DNA of 64,000 nt from Streptomyces liliifuscus (GTDB taxonomy: Bacteria; Actinomycetota; Actinomycetes; Streptomycetales; Streptomycetaceae): assembly GCF_016598615.1 (NCBI RefSeq), contig NZ_CP066831.1, positions 10,602,001 to 10,666,000 on the forward strand. The letters run 5' to 3'. How positions within the stretch are numbered: the stretch's first letter is position 1; every line of letters starts with the position of its first letter. This document shows positions 9,396-18,018 of this stretch, piece by piece. Made by a program: the position numbers and the translations under genes. The notes under the pieces were generated by a model. The model searched no databases. It saw only the letters and a list, made by a program, of their open reading frames with translations, and was not told the DNA's origin.

Positions 9396-10904
9396 TCATG
9401 GCGCCGCGTTGAACAGGTCGAGGGCGCTCTGCTGCCGCGCCGCGTCCAGCTTGTCGACCGGACCGAACCAGCGCAGTCCGTACTGGTCGAGGGGGTTGCG
9501 GTCGCTCGCGTGGGCACGGTCCGCCTGGCGTTGCAGGTAGGTGGTGTACGGGTGGTCCGGCAGTGCGGAGTTGAGCTTGCCCAGACCGCGCACGTGCGCG
9601 CCCTTGAAGGACGGCCCGTCGGCGCCGCAGTCGCCGCCCTCGCACGGGTCGCGCAGGATGCCGTCGGCGGTGTGGAGCGAGGCGGTCGTGGTCGAGGCAT
9701 CGGCGATCTGCCGTGCGCGGGTGAGGAGTTGGCCGTCGCCGGTCGCCCTGGACAGCTCGGTGAGCGCGCCGAGCAGGACGCCCTGGTTGTACGACCACAC
9801 GGGCTGGCCGTTGTTGCGGCAGGTGGAGAGGTCGACTCCGTCGTTGACCAGGTTCGAGCCGTTGATCATGCCGGTGCCCTGGAACCAGGACCAGCCTGCG
9901 CGGGCCCGGTTCAGGTATGTCGAGTCGCCCGGGATGCGGTTGTGCAGGGCGGCGCTGAGCTGGATGTAGAGGGAGTTGGCGATGGCGTTCTTGTACGTCT
10001 TCGCCGTGCTCCACCACACTCCGCCGCCGCAGGTGTTGTCCCAGTACGCCGCCATGTGGTCGGCGTCGACGCGGGCTGTGTCCAGATAGCGGCGGTCACC
10101 CGTCAGGTCGTACGCGGCGACCCAGGCGAGCCCCCACCAGCCGGTGTCGTCGATGTACTCGTTGCGGAACTGCCCGTCCTTCGCGTTCAGGTTCTGGTCG
10201 TACGTGCGGGCGATCGCGTACGAGTAACTGCCCATGCCCGTCACCCGGATGTTGTCGACGAGGGCGTTGAGGGCGTTGGCCGAGTTCCACCAGCCGGTGG
10301 TGTCGAACAGGCCGGTTCCGTAGTTGTAGAAGGTCATCAGCCCGGTGGCCGCGGCGGTGCGCCGGTTGCCGGCGTTCCACGTGGTGCGGGCCCATGGGGT
10401 GCACGCGATCTCGGTGCGGTCCCCGGCCTTGCCGCAGGCGCGCAGGGCGCCGACACCGTGGTTGTTCCAGTCGTCCACGTTGTACATCAGCGTGCGCCAG
10501 CCGCGTTGACCTGCCGGGACGGTCGTGTCGCCCAGCTTGCTGCCCGAGCTCCAGGTGCGGCCGCCGTCGAAGGAGCGGTCTAGCCAGACCTCGTCGCCCG
10601 GGTTGCCGTTGCCGATGGACGCCCAGCCCATCGCGTCTGTGTCGTCGAAGTGGAGGGCGATCGACCGACCGTGGACGGCCGCCGTGACGGGAGTCCGGTC
10701 GCTCGGGGAGAGGGCGGGGTCACGGGCGTCGCAGTACTTGTTGCAGATGGTGGCTGTGGCTGCGGCTGAGTCTGCGGATGAGGTTGGCGTGGCGGGGGTG
10801 GGGTCGGCGGCGGACGCGGACTGGGGGGCGAGGCCCGCGAGCAGGGCCAGGGCCAGGGTCGCGGCTGATCGTCTGGGGATTCGGAGTCTCGGAAGGAGAG
10901 TCAT
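9396..10904 (-). CDS. Secreted GH76 alpha-1,6-mannanase (second copy)
   Basis: 502 residues: a Sec signal peptide (cleavage near ASA), a Ser/Thr/Ala-rich linker, one copy of the roughly 120-residue module seen twice in the 4919-6784 protein (same MGWAS, DRSFDGG and RACG landmarks), then a GH76 toroid. The catalytic pair is Asp252-Asp253 in YIDDTGWWGLAW. It is clearly related to the first GH76 protein but has one N-terminal module instead of two, so the pair probably arose by duplication and module gain or loss. Start: ATG 10904. A LacI-like palindrome lies about 120 bp upstream. Confidence 0.88.
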   Translation of the reverse strand: MTLLPRLRIPRRSAATLALALLAGLAPQSASAADPTPATPTSSADSAAATATICNKYCDARDPALSPSDRTPVTAAVHGRSIALHFDDTDAMGWASIGNGNPGDEVWLDRSFDGGRTWSSGSKLGDTTVPAGQRGWRTLMYNVDDWNNHGVGALRACGKAGDRTEIACTPWARTTWNAGNRRTAAATGLMTFYNYGTGLFDTTGWWNSANALNALVDNIRVTGMGSYSYAIARTYDQNLNAKDGQFRNEYIDDTGWWGLAWVAAYDLTGDRRYLDTARVDADHMAAYWDNTCGGGVWWSTAKTYKNAIANSLYIQLSAALHNRIPGDSTYLNRARAGWSWFQGTGMINGSNLVNDGVDLSTCRNNGQPVWSYNQGVLLGALTELSRATGDGQLLTRARQIADASTTTASLHTADGILRDPCEGGDCGADGPSFKGAHVRGLGKLNSALPDHPYTTYLQRQADRAHASDRNPLDQYGLRWFGPVDKLDAARQQSALDLFNAAP

Positions 10905-11024
10905 GGGGCCTCTCTGTCAGGGCAACGCTCCTGAGCCTTGCCGTGGGACCGGTCTCGCTCCTTCGCGGACGACACCGGTGCGAGCGGAAGGCCGGGGCTG
11001 TGGAGGGGCTGTGGAAACGAACAT

Positions 11025-11036
11025 GAGAGCGCTCTC
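11025..11036. promoter_or_regulatory. LacI/CebR-like palindromic operator upstream of GH76
   Basis: GAGAGCGCTCTC is a perfect 12-bp palindrome. Its core GAGCGCTC matches the centre of the operator bound by CebR-type LacI regulators of sugar hydrolases in Streptomyces. It is 121 bp upstream of the GH76 start at 10904, consistent with repression of that gene by an oligosaccharide-responsive regulator encoded elsewhere. Confidence 0.6.
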
Positions 11037-11231
11037 GGAAGGTAGTGAGGGGGAGAGAGGGCGTCAACGGTGTGGACGCACAAGGGAGTTGAACGCGGGG
11101 CAAGGAGGGACGGGCACAGAGAGCGAGCCCTTTGCCCGGCGAGCGGGGTGTCGGGGCGATGTCGTTGCTCTTGCGAGTCCAACGGGCTTGCAGCCCCAAT
11201 GGTCGAGGGGCGGCACTCCGCGTGACCTGCA

Positions 11232-11253
11232 CATTTCGGCCACAGTCGAAATG
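11232..11253. promoter_or_regulatory. Inverted repeat upstream of the small repeat-protein gene
   Basis: CATTTCG at 11232-11238 pairs with CGAAATG at 11247-11253 across an 8-base spacer. It is 83 bp before the start at 11336, in a locally AT-richer patch, and looks like a dimeric regulator site. The regulator is unknown. Confidence 0.45.
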
Positions 11254-11335
11254 ATTGTGGTGAGGGTCACGGGAAGAAAGACTGCGGAGCGGTGGCCGGA
11301 TCTGACCGCCCGGCCTCAAACCGGAGGGAAACCCT

Positions 11336-11686
11336 ATGCGCACTGTCGCTCGCCTGTCCGCCGGCCTGCTGGCCGCCGTGGCACTCACCGTGGGCTTCAT
11401 CCCTGGCGCGTCAGCCGCCGAGCCCGGCCGTACCGCCCCCACCAAGCCGTTGCCGTGGGAGGCCTCCCATGGTCCCGCCGGAGCCGGGGAGTTCACCACC
11501 CTCTGCGGGGGCCTCTGCCCCCACAAGCCGCTGCCCTTGAGGGCCTCTCATCTTCCCGTCGGCGGAGAGTTCATCACCCTCTGCGGGGGCCTCTGCCCCG
11601 ACAAGCCGCTGCCATGGGAAGCCTCCCATCTTCCTCCCGGAGCTGAAGAGTTCGCCATCCTGTGCTCTGGCGGCTGCATCAAGTAG
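11336..11686 (+). CDS. Small secreted protein of three Cys-motif repeats, function unknown
   Basis: 116 residues, start ATG 11336 with GGAGG at good spacing. A clear Sec signal peptide (residues 1-28, cleavage after GASA) is followed by a short linker and three imperfect repeats of about 26 residues. Each repeat begins KPLP(W/L), has ASH near the middle, then GEF or EEF, and ends with a two-Cys motif: LCGGLC, LCGGLC and LCSGGC. The DNA is also repeated (about 40 nearly identical bases between repeats 1 and 2). Exported and without a membrane anchor, it has six cysteines, all in the CxxxC-type motifs, that could form disulfides or bind metal. No modifying enzyme, protease or transporter lies beside it. 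I do not recognise the family. The neighbouring convergent gene is a kinase with a sugar-binding ectodomain. Confidence 0.75.
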   Translation: MRTVARLSAGLLAAVALTVGFIPGASAAEPGRTAPTKPLPWEASHGPAGAGEFTTLCGGLCPHKPLPLRASHLPVGGEFITLCGGLCPDKPLPWEASHLPPGAEEFAILCSGGCIK

Positions 11687-11850
11687 CGCTGGTTCCGGTG
11701 CTGTTGTCACCTGAGCGCAGGCTGCGTCAGCACAAGCACCGTGCGGCGCGACTGAGGTGCAACTCCTCTGCCGGTACGAGGACCTGCTGCAGCTGATGGG
11801 CACTCGCATCCCTCCGTGCGGCGGACGTGTTCGCCGCAAGTAGGCTTACG

Positions 11851-13557
11851 TCATCGGAGTGTCCAGATCTGGTTGTCCCTCCCGTTGCACTCCCAGAGGA
11901 CCGCCCCCGTTCCGCTCGCGCCGCCGAAAATGTCGACGCACTTCCGCGACTGGTTGGCCATCAGTTGCGTACCGGCGAGGTGGAACCGCTGGCTGCCGTT
12001 GCCGTTGCAGCCGGACAGTTGGATCTCGGTCCGGTCGTCGGTCGCCCCTCCGGCCACTGTCATGCACTTCCCCGACGACCGTAGGGTCCCGCCCGATCCG
12101 GTCTGCCATCGTTGCGCCGCGGAGCCGTCGCACGCGGCCTGGATGAGTTGAAGCCCTTCGGTCCCGGCGCCGCTGCTCAGGCACTTCCCCGAGGCGGCGA
12201 CCACCAGGGCACGGCCGGCCGGGGCGACCGACGTGTCGGATCCGCTCTCCTCGGAGGTGTCCTTGCCTTCGGACTCCGGCTTGGAGTCCTCCTGCACGGC
12301 GTTGGACGGAGACTTGGACGGGGTGGGCTTTGGCGAGGTGGCGCCAGCGCTCGCGGAGCGTGACGCGACGGGAGAGGAGGTCGCGGACGTGTCCGTGGAC
12401 TGACGCGTGGGGTCGCCGGCCGGGAGCGGGCCGTCCGACGCGGTGGCGCTGATGCTGTTCTTCTCCGTCGGCATGGTGATCAGCACTGCGACCGCGATCA
12501 ACAACGCCGTGGCGACCGCTGCGGCCAGCACAACCGGCTTCTTCGAACGCCTCGCGCCCGGGGACCGTCGCGCCTCCATGTCGGTCGTAGCGGGCTGCGG
12601 ACTCTCCGCGGGCCCTCCGGCGGCGGATGCCTGGCCCGTTCTGCGCTCCGGACTCCGCCCCAACCCCGCCACAGCCGTCGCCGCAGAAACCGGAGCGTTG
12701 TCGCCCGGCGCACGGGCGGCCGACGGAACGGCAGAGGAGTCGGCTTCGCCCGACGGTATTCGCAGCAGACGCTCGGCGTCCTCCGCCGACAGTCGCTCGG
12801 CCGGATTGGCCACGAGCAGACCCTGGATCACCGGGGTGAGCGGCCCGGCGCCCCGCACCTCGGGAGCCGGCTCCATGGCAATGGCGTACATCGTCTGCGC
12901 CACCGTGTCCCGGAGGAACGGTGAGCGGCCCTCCACCGCCTGGAAGAGTGTTGCGCCCAGCGCCCACAGGTCGGCCTCCGGACCCGGCTTGGCCCCGACG
13001 AGGCGCTCGGGGGCCATGAAGTCCACGGAGCCCACCAGTTGGCCGGAGCGGGTGAGGTTCGAGGTCTCGGAGGCGTGGGCGATGCCGAAGTCGGTGAGGA
13101 CCACCCGGCCGTCCTCGGAGAGCAGCACATTGGCAGGCTTCACGTCCCGGTGCAGGACCCCGGCCCGGTGCGCCGCCCGTAACGCGGCGATCAGGCCACG
13201 GCCGATCCTGGCGACCTCTTCGGGCGGGATCGGACCACGCGCCGCGAGTTCGGCGAGGGTGCTGGAAGGCACGTACTCCATGACGATGGTGGGCAGGCCC
13301 TCGTCGTCCACGACGTCGTGGACGACAACGACATTGGGGTGGCTGATCCGGGCGGCGCTGTGGGCCTCGCGCCGGGCGCGTTCGAAAAGGGTGGCTAGTT
13401 CGTCGTCGTCGAGATGTGGCTGAGGGTGCAGCTTCTTGACCGCGACCTGGCGGCCGAGAAGCTCGTCGTGGGCGCGCCACACGGTGGCCATGCCGCCTCG
13501 GCCGATCCGGTCGAGGATGCGGTATCGGCCGGCGATCAGCCGTCCCTGGTCGGACAC
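11851..13557 (-). CDS. Membrane Ser/Thr protein kinase (PknB-type) with ricin-type lectin ectodomain
   Basis: 568 residues from GTG 13557 with an AAGGA site. The kinase domain is about residues 12-270: glycine loop IGRGGMATVW, Lys41, catalytic HRD at 136-138 with KPAN, and DFG at 156-158, all intact. A variable linker follows, then one membrane helix (about 343-366), a Ser/Thr/Pro-rich extracytoplasmic stalk, and a C-terminal ricin-B beta-trefoil (about 445-568) with QxW-type motifs (AAQRW, GSQRF, DNQIW) and paired cysteines. Most streptomycete PknB-like kinases carry PASTA or no sensor domain, so a lectin sensor suggests it reads extracellular or cell-wall carbohydrate. It converges on the small repeat-protein gene. 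Confidence 0.9.
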   Translation of the reverse strand: MSDQGRLIAGRYRILDRIGRGGMATVWRAHDELLGRQVAVKKLHPQPHLDDDELATLFERARREAHSAARISHPNVVVVHDVVDDEGLPTIVMEYVPSSTLAELAARGPIPPEEVARIGRGLIAALRAAHRAGVLHRDVKPANVLLSEDGRVVLTDFGIAHASETSNLTRSGQLVGSVDFMAPERLVGAKPGPEADLWALGATLFQAVEGRSPFLRDTVAQTMYAIAMEPAPEVRGAGPLTPVIQGLLVANPAERLSAEDAERLLRIPSGEADSSAVPSAARAPGDNAPVSAATAVAGLGRSPERRTGQASAAGGPAESPQPATTDMEARRSPGARRSKKPVVLAAAVATALLIAVAVLITMPTEKNSISATASDGPLPAGDPTRQSTDTSATSSPVASRSASAGATSPKPTPSKSPSNAVQEDSKPESEGKDTSEESGSDTSVAPAGRALVVAASGKCLSSGAGTEGLQLIQAACDGSAAQRWQTGSGGTLRSSGKCMTVAGGATDDRTEIQLSGCNGNGSQRFHLAGTQLMANQSRKCVDIFGGASGTGAVLWECNGRDNQIWTLR

Positions 13558-14225
13558 CGTGGTTTCCTTTCCGCTGCCGCAGGGCCGATTCGGCCGACGC
13601 GCCAGTCGGCTCCTGCGGCCGGAGACCGCTCAACGACCCGTTCATTGCCCGGTGTTACCGCTAACCGGCGGTTGAGGGGCGATCATATGCCGATACGGCG
13701 GCACCAGGTGTTGGACGGGAGTTCAACATCCGCGGACTGCGAGCGCCGGCTCATCGTGCAGTTCGTTCGGGTGAGGGACCAAGGATTGGAGGACCGCCGC
13801 GTGTCGCGGTCCCGACCGCCACCGCCGTGACGTCGCCGGCCACGACCACCGTGCCGTGCCATGTCGAGCCATCGCATATCGAGCCACCCGTGCCGAGCCA
13901 TGCCGTGCCGTGCCGTGCAGACAGAACGCCACGCCCCACCGGAACCCGTGGACCTGTCCGGCCTACCTGGGAACGACATGCCGCGTCGGGCGTACTGCGC
14001 CCCGAGTAGTCACGGTGTCTGCAACGGCATGACGACGGGGAGGGCCTCGCCCGGGGAGCCTGAGCAGGTATCCGAGACCGACTGCTCCGCGCCCACGGTC
14101 AGGGCGCCGTGTGCCGGTCATCGCCTGGCGTCCGACGGCGAAGGCCGACCGCGCTGCGCGCGCCCGCGCGCACCGCACGACGTGCCTGTCTCCAGGACCC
14201 CCGCACTGGGAGGCAAGCACACCCG
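13558..14225. other. 668-bp intergenic region without a supported gene
   Basis: It should hold the promoters of the kinase (minus) and the lipase (plus). Around 13850-13917 is a degenerate repeat of GAGCCAT and GCCGTGCC units. Several short open frames cross it, but all are low-complexity or antisense and none has a convincing ribosome site. The last 20 bases hold GGGAGG in front of the lipase start. Confidence 0.55.
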
Positions 14226-15167
14226 ATGAAGACCCGTATCACGCTCGGACTGGCCGGGGTCGTCTCGTGCGCCGCGTTCCTCACGGCGGTCGCCGTGACC
14301 CGGGACGACGGTGGCGCGGCGTCGGCTCTCCTGACGCCCCCGCGCGGACCCTACGTAGCCCTGGGCGACTCCTACACGGCCGGCCCGAGGATCCCCGGCC
14401 AGAACGGCAAACCCCCGGGGTGCGACCGCTCCGACCGGAACTACCCGGCGCTGGTCGCCGACGGCCTCGGCCTCGGCGCGGCGAAGTTCCGTGACGTCAG
14501 TTGCAGCGGTGCCACGGTTGCCGACCTGTCCGCCCCGCAGTCCACGGACGACGGCGTCAACCCGGCCCAACTGGCGGCCGTCAGCGCGGCGACCGGCCTG
14601 GTCACCGTCGGCGTCGGCGGGAACGACATCGGCTTCGGCTCGGTGATCACCGCGTGCGTCAAGGACGGCGTTCGGTACCGGATGGAGAGCCGTTTCGAGG
14701 ACGGCACGTTGAACGACGCCCCGTGCCGGAAGCGGTACGTCTCCGGCGGCACCGACCAGGTGGCGGCGAGGATCGACGCGGCGGGCGGGCGGCTGTCCGC
14801 CGCGCTGCGCGACATCGGCCGCCGGGCCCCAGAGGCACGGGTGTTCGTCGTCGGCTATCCAGCGATCCTGCCGGACGACGGCCGAGGCTGCGGACGCGCG
14901 ACGGGCCTGGCTCCGGGCGACGTGAGCTTCCTGCGGGAGAAGGAACGGCAGCTCAACACCATGCTGCGGGACAGCGCGAAAGCCGCCGGCGCCGGGTACG
15001 TCGACACCTACACGCCCTCCGCCGGACACGACGCCTGCGCGGACAAAGACGTGCGCTGGATCGAGCCCCTGATCCCCGCGGCCCCGGCTGCTTCCATGCA
15101 CCCCAACGAGCGCGGCGAGCGAGGCATGGCGCAGGCCGTGCTGCGCGCGGTGCGGGCAGCACGCTGA
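14226..15167 (+). CDS. Secreted SGNH/GDSL lipase or esterase
   Basis: 313 residues from ATG 14226 preceded by GGGAGG. An N-terminal hydrophobic signal segment is followed by the SGNH blocks: GDSYTAG (nucleophile Ser49), a block II glycine near CSGATVADL, GGNDIGFG (block III), and a C-terminal HPNERG with the catalytic His. Six or more cysteines after the signal fit the three disulfides typical of the secreted Streptomyces lipase type. It should hydrolyse acyl esters outside the cell. It converges on the membrane protein ending at 15176, with 8 bp between stops. Confidence 0.9.
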   Translation: MKTRITLGLAGVVSCAAFLTAVAVTRDDGGAASALLTPPRGPYVALGDSYTAGPRIPGQNGKPPGCDRSDRNYPALVADGLGLGAAKFRDVSCSGATVADLSAPQSTDDGVNPAQLAAVSAATGLVTVGVGGNDIGFGSVITACVKDGVRYRMESRFEDGTLNDAPCRKRYVSGGTDQVAARIDAAGGRLSAALRDIGRRAPEARVFVVGYPAILPDDGRGCGRATGLAPGDVSFLREKERQLNTMLRDSAKAAGAGYVDTYTPSAGHDACADKDVRWIEPLIPAAPAASMHPNERGERGMAQAVLRAVRAAR

Positions 15168-15175
15168 AAGGACCG

Positions 15176-16636
15176 TCACCAGCCGGTCAGCAGCAAGTGG
15201 TTGAGAAGCAGGGCGAGTGTGGCCTGGGCAGCGAGCCAGGTGCGGGGGCGGGGCAGGAGCGCGCACGAGGCCAGTAGCCACATGGCGAACGGCAGCCAGA
15301 TGCGTTCGGTCTCCGCCTTGCTCATCCCGGACAGGTCGGCGATCAGCAGAGCGGCGAATGCGGCGGCGACCAGCACGGCGAGGCGGAGTTCGGCGGAGGC
15401 GCCGGGCAGGTCCGCCCACGGCCGGACCCGTCGGAGCACGGCCGAGCTGATCCGTACGAAAGCGCCGTGGCGCTCGGCTGTCCGCCCGCGCGGAGGAGTG
15501 TCGAGGGGAGGAGTGTCGAGGGGAGAACGTCCGCTCAGCCGTGTCGTGGGCTGGAAGAGCGCGGCGCCGGTTCGTCGCAGGCCCGCCACCGTTGCCGGGC
15601 CCACGATCAGGACCGTGCAGGCGAGGTTGGCCCACACCCAGTAGCCGTAGGGCCGGATGCCACCGGCTCCCTGGTAGTAGCGCTCGACGAGCAGCCGATA
15701 CGCCTCCCACCAGTCGAAGCCCGCCAGGGTGAACACGACCGGGACGACGGCCACTCCGGCGAGGGCGTAGGGCAGAGGACGGGTTCGTCGAGGGCCGAGC
15801 AGCAGGACGGCGCCCGCGATCACGGCGAAGAGGGTGAGGCCGTACGAGAGATAGCAGGTGAGGCCGAAGAGGAGGCCGGCGGCGAAACCGGTGAGCCGTG
15901 GCCGGTGGCCGGTGACCGCGAGGGCGAGGAAGGCGATCGTCCAGGCGGCGACCGCCGCGAAGCAGCCGTCCGCGGACGTGCCCATCCACACCGCGGCCGG
16001 CGCCATCACCAGGAACGGCGCCGCCCGGCGCGCCAGCGCCTCGTCCGCGAGCGCCCGCACGGCGACCAGTACCGCCACGCACGCCGACGCACCGACCGTG
16101 ATGCAGAACGCTCCGGCCCAGCCTCCGCCGCCGAGTCCGACCCGGTCGAGCAGGACGAACGTGACCGTCGCCGCCGGAGGGTGGCCCGCCACATGCGCGG
16201 GCCAGTGGTCGGGTGAGTGGAGCAGGATGTGGCCCGTGAAGTCCCGCAGTGTCGCCGGGATGTCCTGGAAGCGGTCGATGACCTGCAGGTACTCGTACTT
16301 GGTCGTGAGCCGGACCGCGATCCCTCGCTGCCAGCCGTCGATCAGCGCCAGCGACCACGTCCACGCCATGGCCGTGCCCCAGGCCGCGCCCAGCAGCGCG
16401 CGCCACGGCAGCCGGGCGGCGACGCGCGGCCCGTACGCCACGACGCCGACCGCGACGACGAGCGCCGCGGGGGTGCCGGGGCCGACGTGTGGACCCCAGT
16501 TGGCGTACAGGGGCGGCCACCCCACGTGCAGGGTGCCGTGCTCCCGCTCGATCGCGGTGCCGACCAGCGCGGCCGCCACGACGAGGAGAGCGGCGGCCGC
16601 GGTCGCGTACAGGTCTCGGAGAAGATCACGGGTCAC
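15176..16636 (-). CDS. Polytopic membrane protein, probable GT-C type glycosyltransferase
   Basis: 486 residues with about ten to twelve hydrophobic segments. The first outer loop contains acidic and histidine residues (SPDHWPAHVAGHPPA), the pattern seen in GT-C polyprenyl-phosphate-sugar transferases and related actinobacterial integral membrane proteins. The start is GTG 16636 with only a weak ribosome site, so it is less certain. A 15-bp direct duplication (15492-15521) encodes a doubled Leu-Asp-Thr-Pro-Pro in a cytoplasmic loop. The next genes to the right include a GT2 glycosyltransferase, so a role in surface glycan assembly is plausible but unproven. Confidence 0.65.
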   Translation of the reverse strand: MTRDLLRDLYATAAAALLVVAAALVGTAIEREHGTLHVGWPPLYANWGPHVGPGTPAALVVAVGVVAYGPRVAARLPWRALLGAAWGTAMAWTWSLALIDGWQRGIAVRLTTKYEYLQVIDRFQDIPATLRDFTGHILLHSPDHWPAHVAGHPPAATVTFVLLDRVGLGGGGWAGAFCITVGASACVAVLVAVRALADEALARRAAPFLVMAPAAVWMGTSADGCFAAVAAWTIAFLALAVTGHRPRLTGFAAGLLFGLTCYLSYGLTLFAVIAGAVLLLGPRRTRPLPYALAGVAVVPVVFTLAGFDWWEAYRLLVERYYQGAGGIRPYGYWVWANLACTVLIVGPATVAGLRRTGAALFQPTTRLSGRSPLDTPPLDTPPRGRTAERHGAFVRISSAVLRRVRPWADLPGASAELRLAVLVAAAFAALLIADLSGMSKAETERIWLPFAMWLLASCALLPRPRTWLAAQATLALLLNHLLLTGW

Positions 16637-16749
16637 GGGGGAACGCTAGGCCGCGGGGACCGCGTCGAGGCCGATGCTCGTGCCGACGTCAGCGTTTCGT
16701 CATGTGTCGGAGGCCCCTTTCCGCAGCTGCGGCGGCCTACGGTCGGCGC

Positions 16750-18018
16750 ATGCCACGGCTTCACACTCCACCCACGTCCCCCCGTTTCTGGCGCAGTCCC
16801 GTACGAGGTCCGTGGTTCACCTCGGTGCTCGGTGTCGTGCTGCTCGGCGGGATCACCGCGCTGTTCATGACGGGACTGCTGTCGTACGCCGCGTACAACC
16901 CGGACCTCTCGCCGGTCAACGACAAGACCCCGGACAAGGGACTGCTCGGCTTCTACCTCTTCGCCTGGCCGACACATCCGTCCTGGCTGTACCGGCTCAC
17001 CCAGGGCGTCCATGTCACGCTCGGGATCACGCTCATCCCTGTCCTGCTGGCCAAGCTGTGGTCGGTGGTGCCGAAGCTGTTCGCGCTGCCGCCGGCCCGG
17101 TCGCTCACGCACGCCCTGGAGCGGATCTCCCTGCTGCTCCTCGTCGGCGGCGTGCTGTTCGAGTTCGTGACGGGTGTGCTCAACGTCCAGCTGGACTACC
17201 TCTTCCCCGGCTCCTTCTATCCGCTGCACTTCTACGGCGCCTGGGTGTTCTTCGCCGCGTTCCTGGTGCACGTGGTGCTCCGGGCCCCCGCCGCCGTACG
17301 CAATCTGCGTCGCATGCGGGCGGGGGAGGGGCCTGAGGAGGAGGCGGGCGGGGAGCCGGACTTCCCGCTGGTCTCCCCGCGGCCGGCCGAGCCCACCGTG
17401 TCCCGGCGCGGCGCGCTGTGGTTCGTCGGTGGCGGTTCGCTGCTGCTGTTCGGGACCACGGCCGGACAGAGCTTCGACGGTCCGCTGCGGCGCACCGCCC
17501 TCCTCGCACCGCACGGCGGCGCCGATCCGGGCAGCGGTCCCGGTGGCTTCCAGATCAACAAGACGGCCGCGTCCCGGGGGATCAGCGCGCGGGAGACGCA
17601 CGAGGACGTGTGGCGGCTGGTCCTCACCGGGCCCGCCGGGACCGTCCGGCTCAGCCGCGTCGAACTGCTCGAACTGCCGCTGCACAGCTCGGCGTTGCCC
17701 ATCGCCTGTGTGGAGGGCTGGTCGACCGGCGACCAGTGGTGGCGGGGCGTACGGCTGAGGGAACTCGCCGTCCTCGTCGGGTACGACGGGGACGCGGCCC
17801 CCGACGTGATGGTGGAGTCCCTCCAGCGGCGTGGCGCCTTCCGCAGGGCCGCCCTGCGATCCAACCAGGTGCGTGACCCGCGCTCCCTGCTCGCCCTGGA
17901 CGTCAACGGCGAGCCGCTGACCCCCGATCACGGCTACCCGGCCCGGATCATCGTGCCCGCGGCGCCCGGTGTGCTCAACACCAAGTGGGTGGCCCGGATG
18001 ACGTTCGGAGACCTGTGA
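16750..18018 (+). CDS. Membrane cytochrome b561-like / sulfite-oxidase-type molybdopterin oxidoreductase
   Basis: 422 residues from ATG 16750. The N-terminal 200 residues form about four helices with histidines (GVHVTLG, PLHFYGAW, FLVHVV) like a diheme cytochrome b561 unit. After a linker comes SRRGALWF at about 218-225, a twin-arginine-like motif followed by one more hydrophobic stretch. Then follows a sulfite-oxidase-fold molybdopterin domain (about 255-422) with the Mo-ligating cysteine, Cys320, in IACVEGWS. It probably passes electrons between the quinone pool and an extracytoplasmic Mo centre. The substrate is unknown. The stop overlaps the next gene's ATG. Confidence 0.8.
   Translation: MPRLHTPPTSPRFWRSPVRGPWFTSVLGVVLLGGITALFMTGLLSYAAYNPDLSPVNDKTPDKGLLGFYLFAWPTHPSWLYRLTQGVHVTLGITLIPVLLAKLWSVVPKLFALPPARSLTHALERISLLLLVGGVLFEFVTGVLNVQLDYLFPGSFYPLHFYGAWVFFAAFLVHVVLRAPAAVRNLRRMRAGEGPEEEAGGEPDFPLVSPRPAEPTVSRRGALWFVGGGSLLLFGTTAGQSFDGPLRRTALLAPHGGADPGSGPGGFQINKTAASRGISARETHEDVWRLVLTGPAGTVRLSRVELLELPLHSSALPIACVEGWSTGDQWWRGVRLRELAVLVGYDGDAAPDVMVESLQRRGAFRRAALRSNQVRDPRSLLALDVNGEPLTPDHGYPARIIVPAAPGVLNTKWVARMTFGDL

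Larger units (their letters stand above)
10905..11335. other. 431-bp divergent intergenic region
   Basis: It lies between the GH76 start (minus) and the small repeat-protein start (plus), so it should hold both promoters. It contains a LacI-like palindrome at 11025-11036 and an inverted repeat at 11232-11253. I see no coding sequence in it. Confidence 0.6.

Noticed and set aside
11336..11686. Lanthipeptide or other known RiPP precursor
   Set aside because: It has a Sec signal peptide rather than a RiPP leader, and no LanM/LanB, radical-SAM or YcaO gene is adjacent. Kept only as an unknown repeat protein.
13683..13979. A 98-codon repetitive open frame in the kinase-lipase gap
   Set aside because: Low-complexity Arg/His/Gly translation from GAGCCAT-type repeats with no ribosome site.
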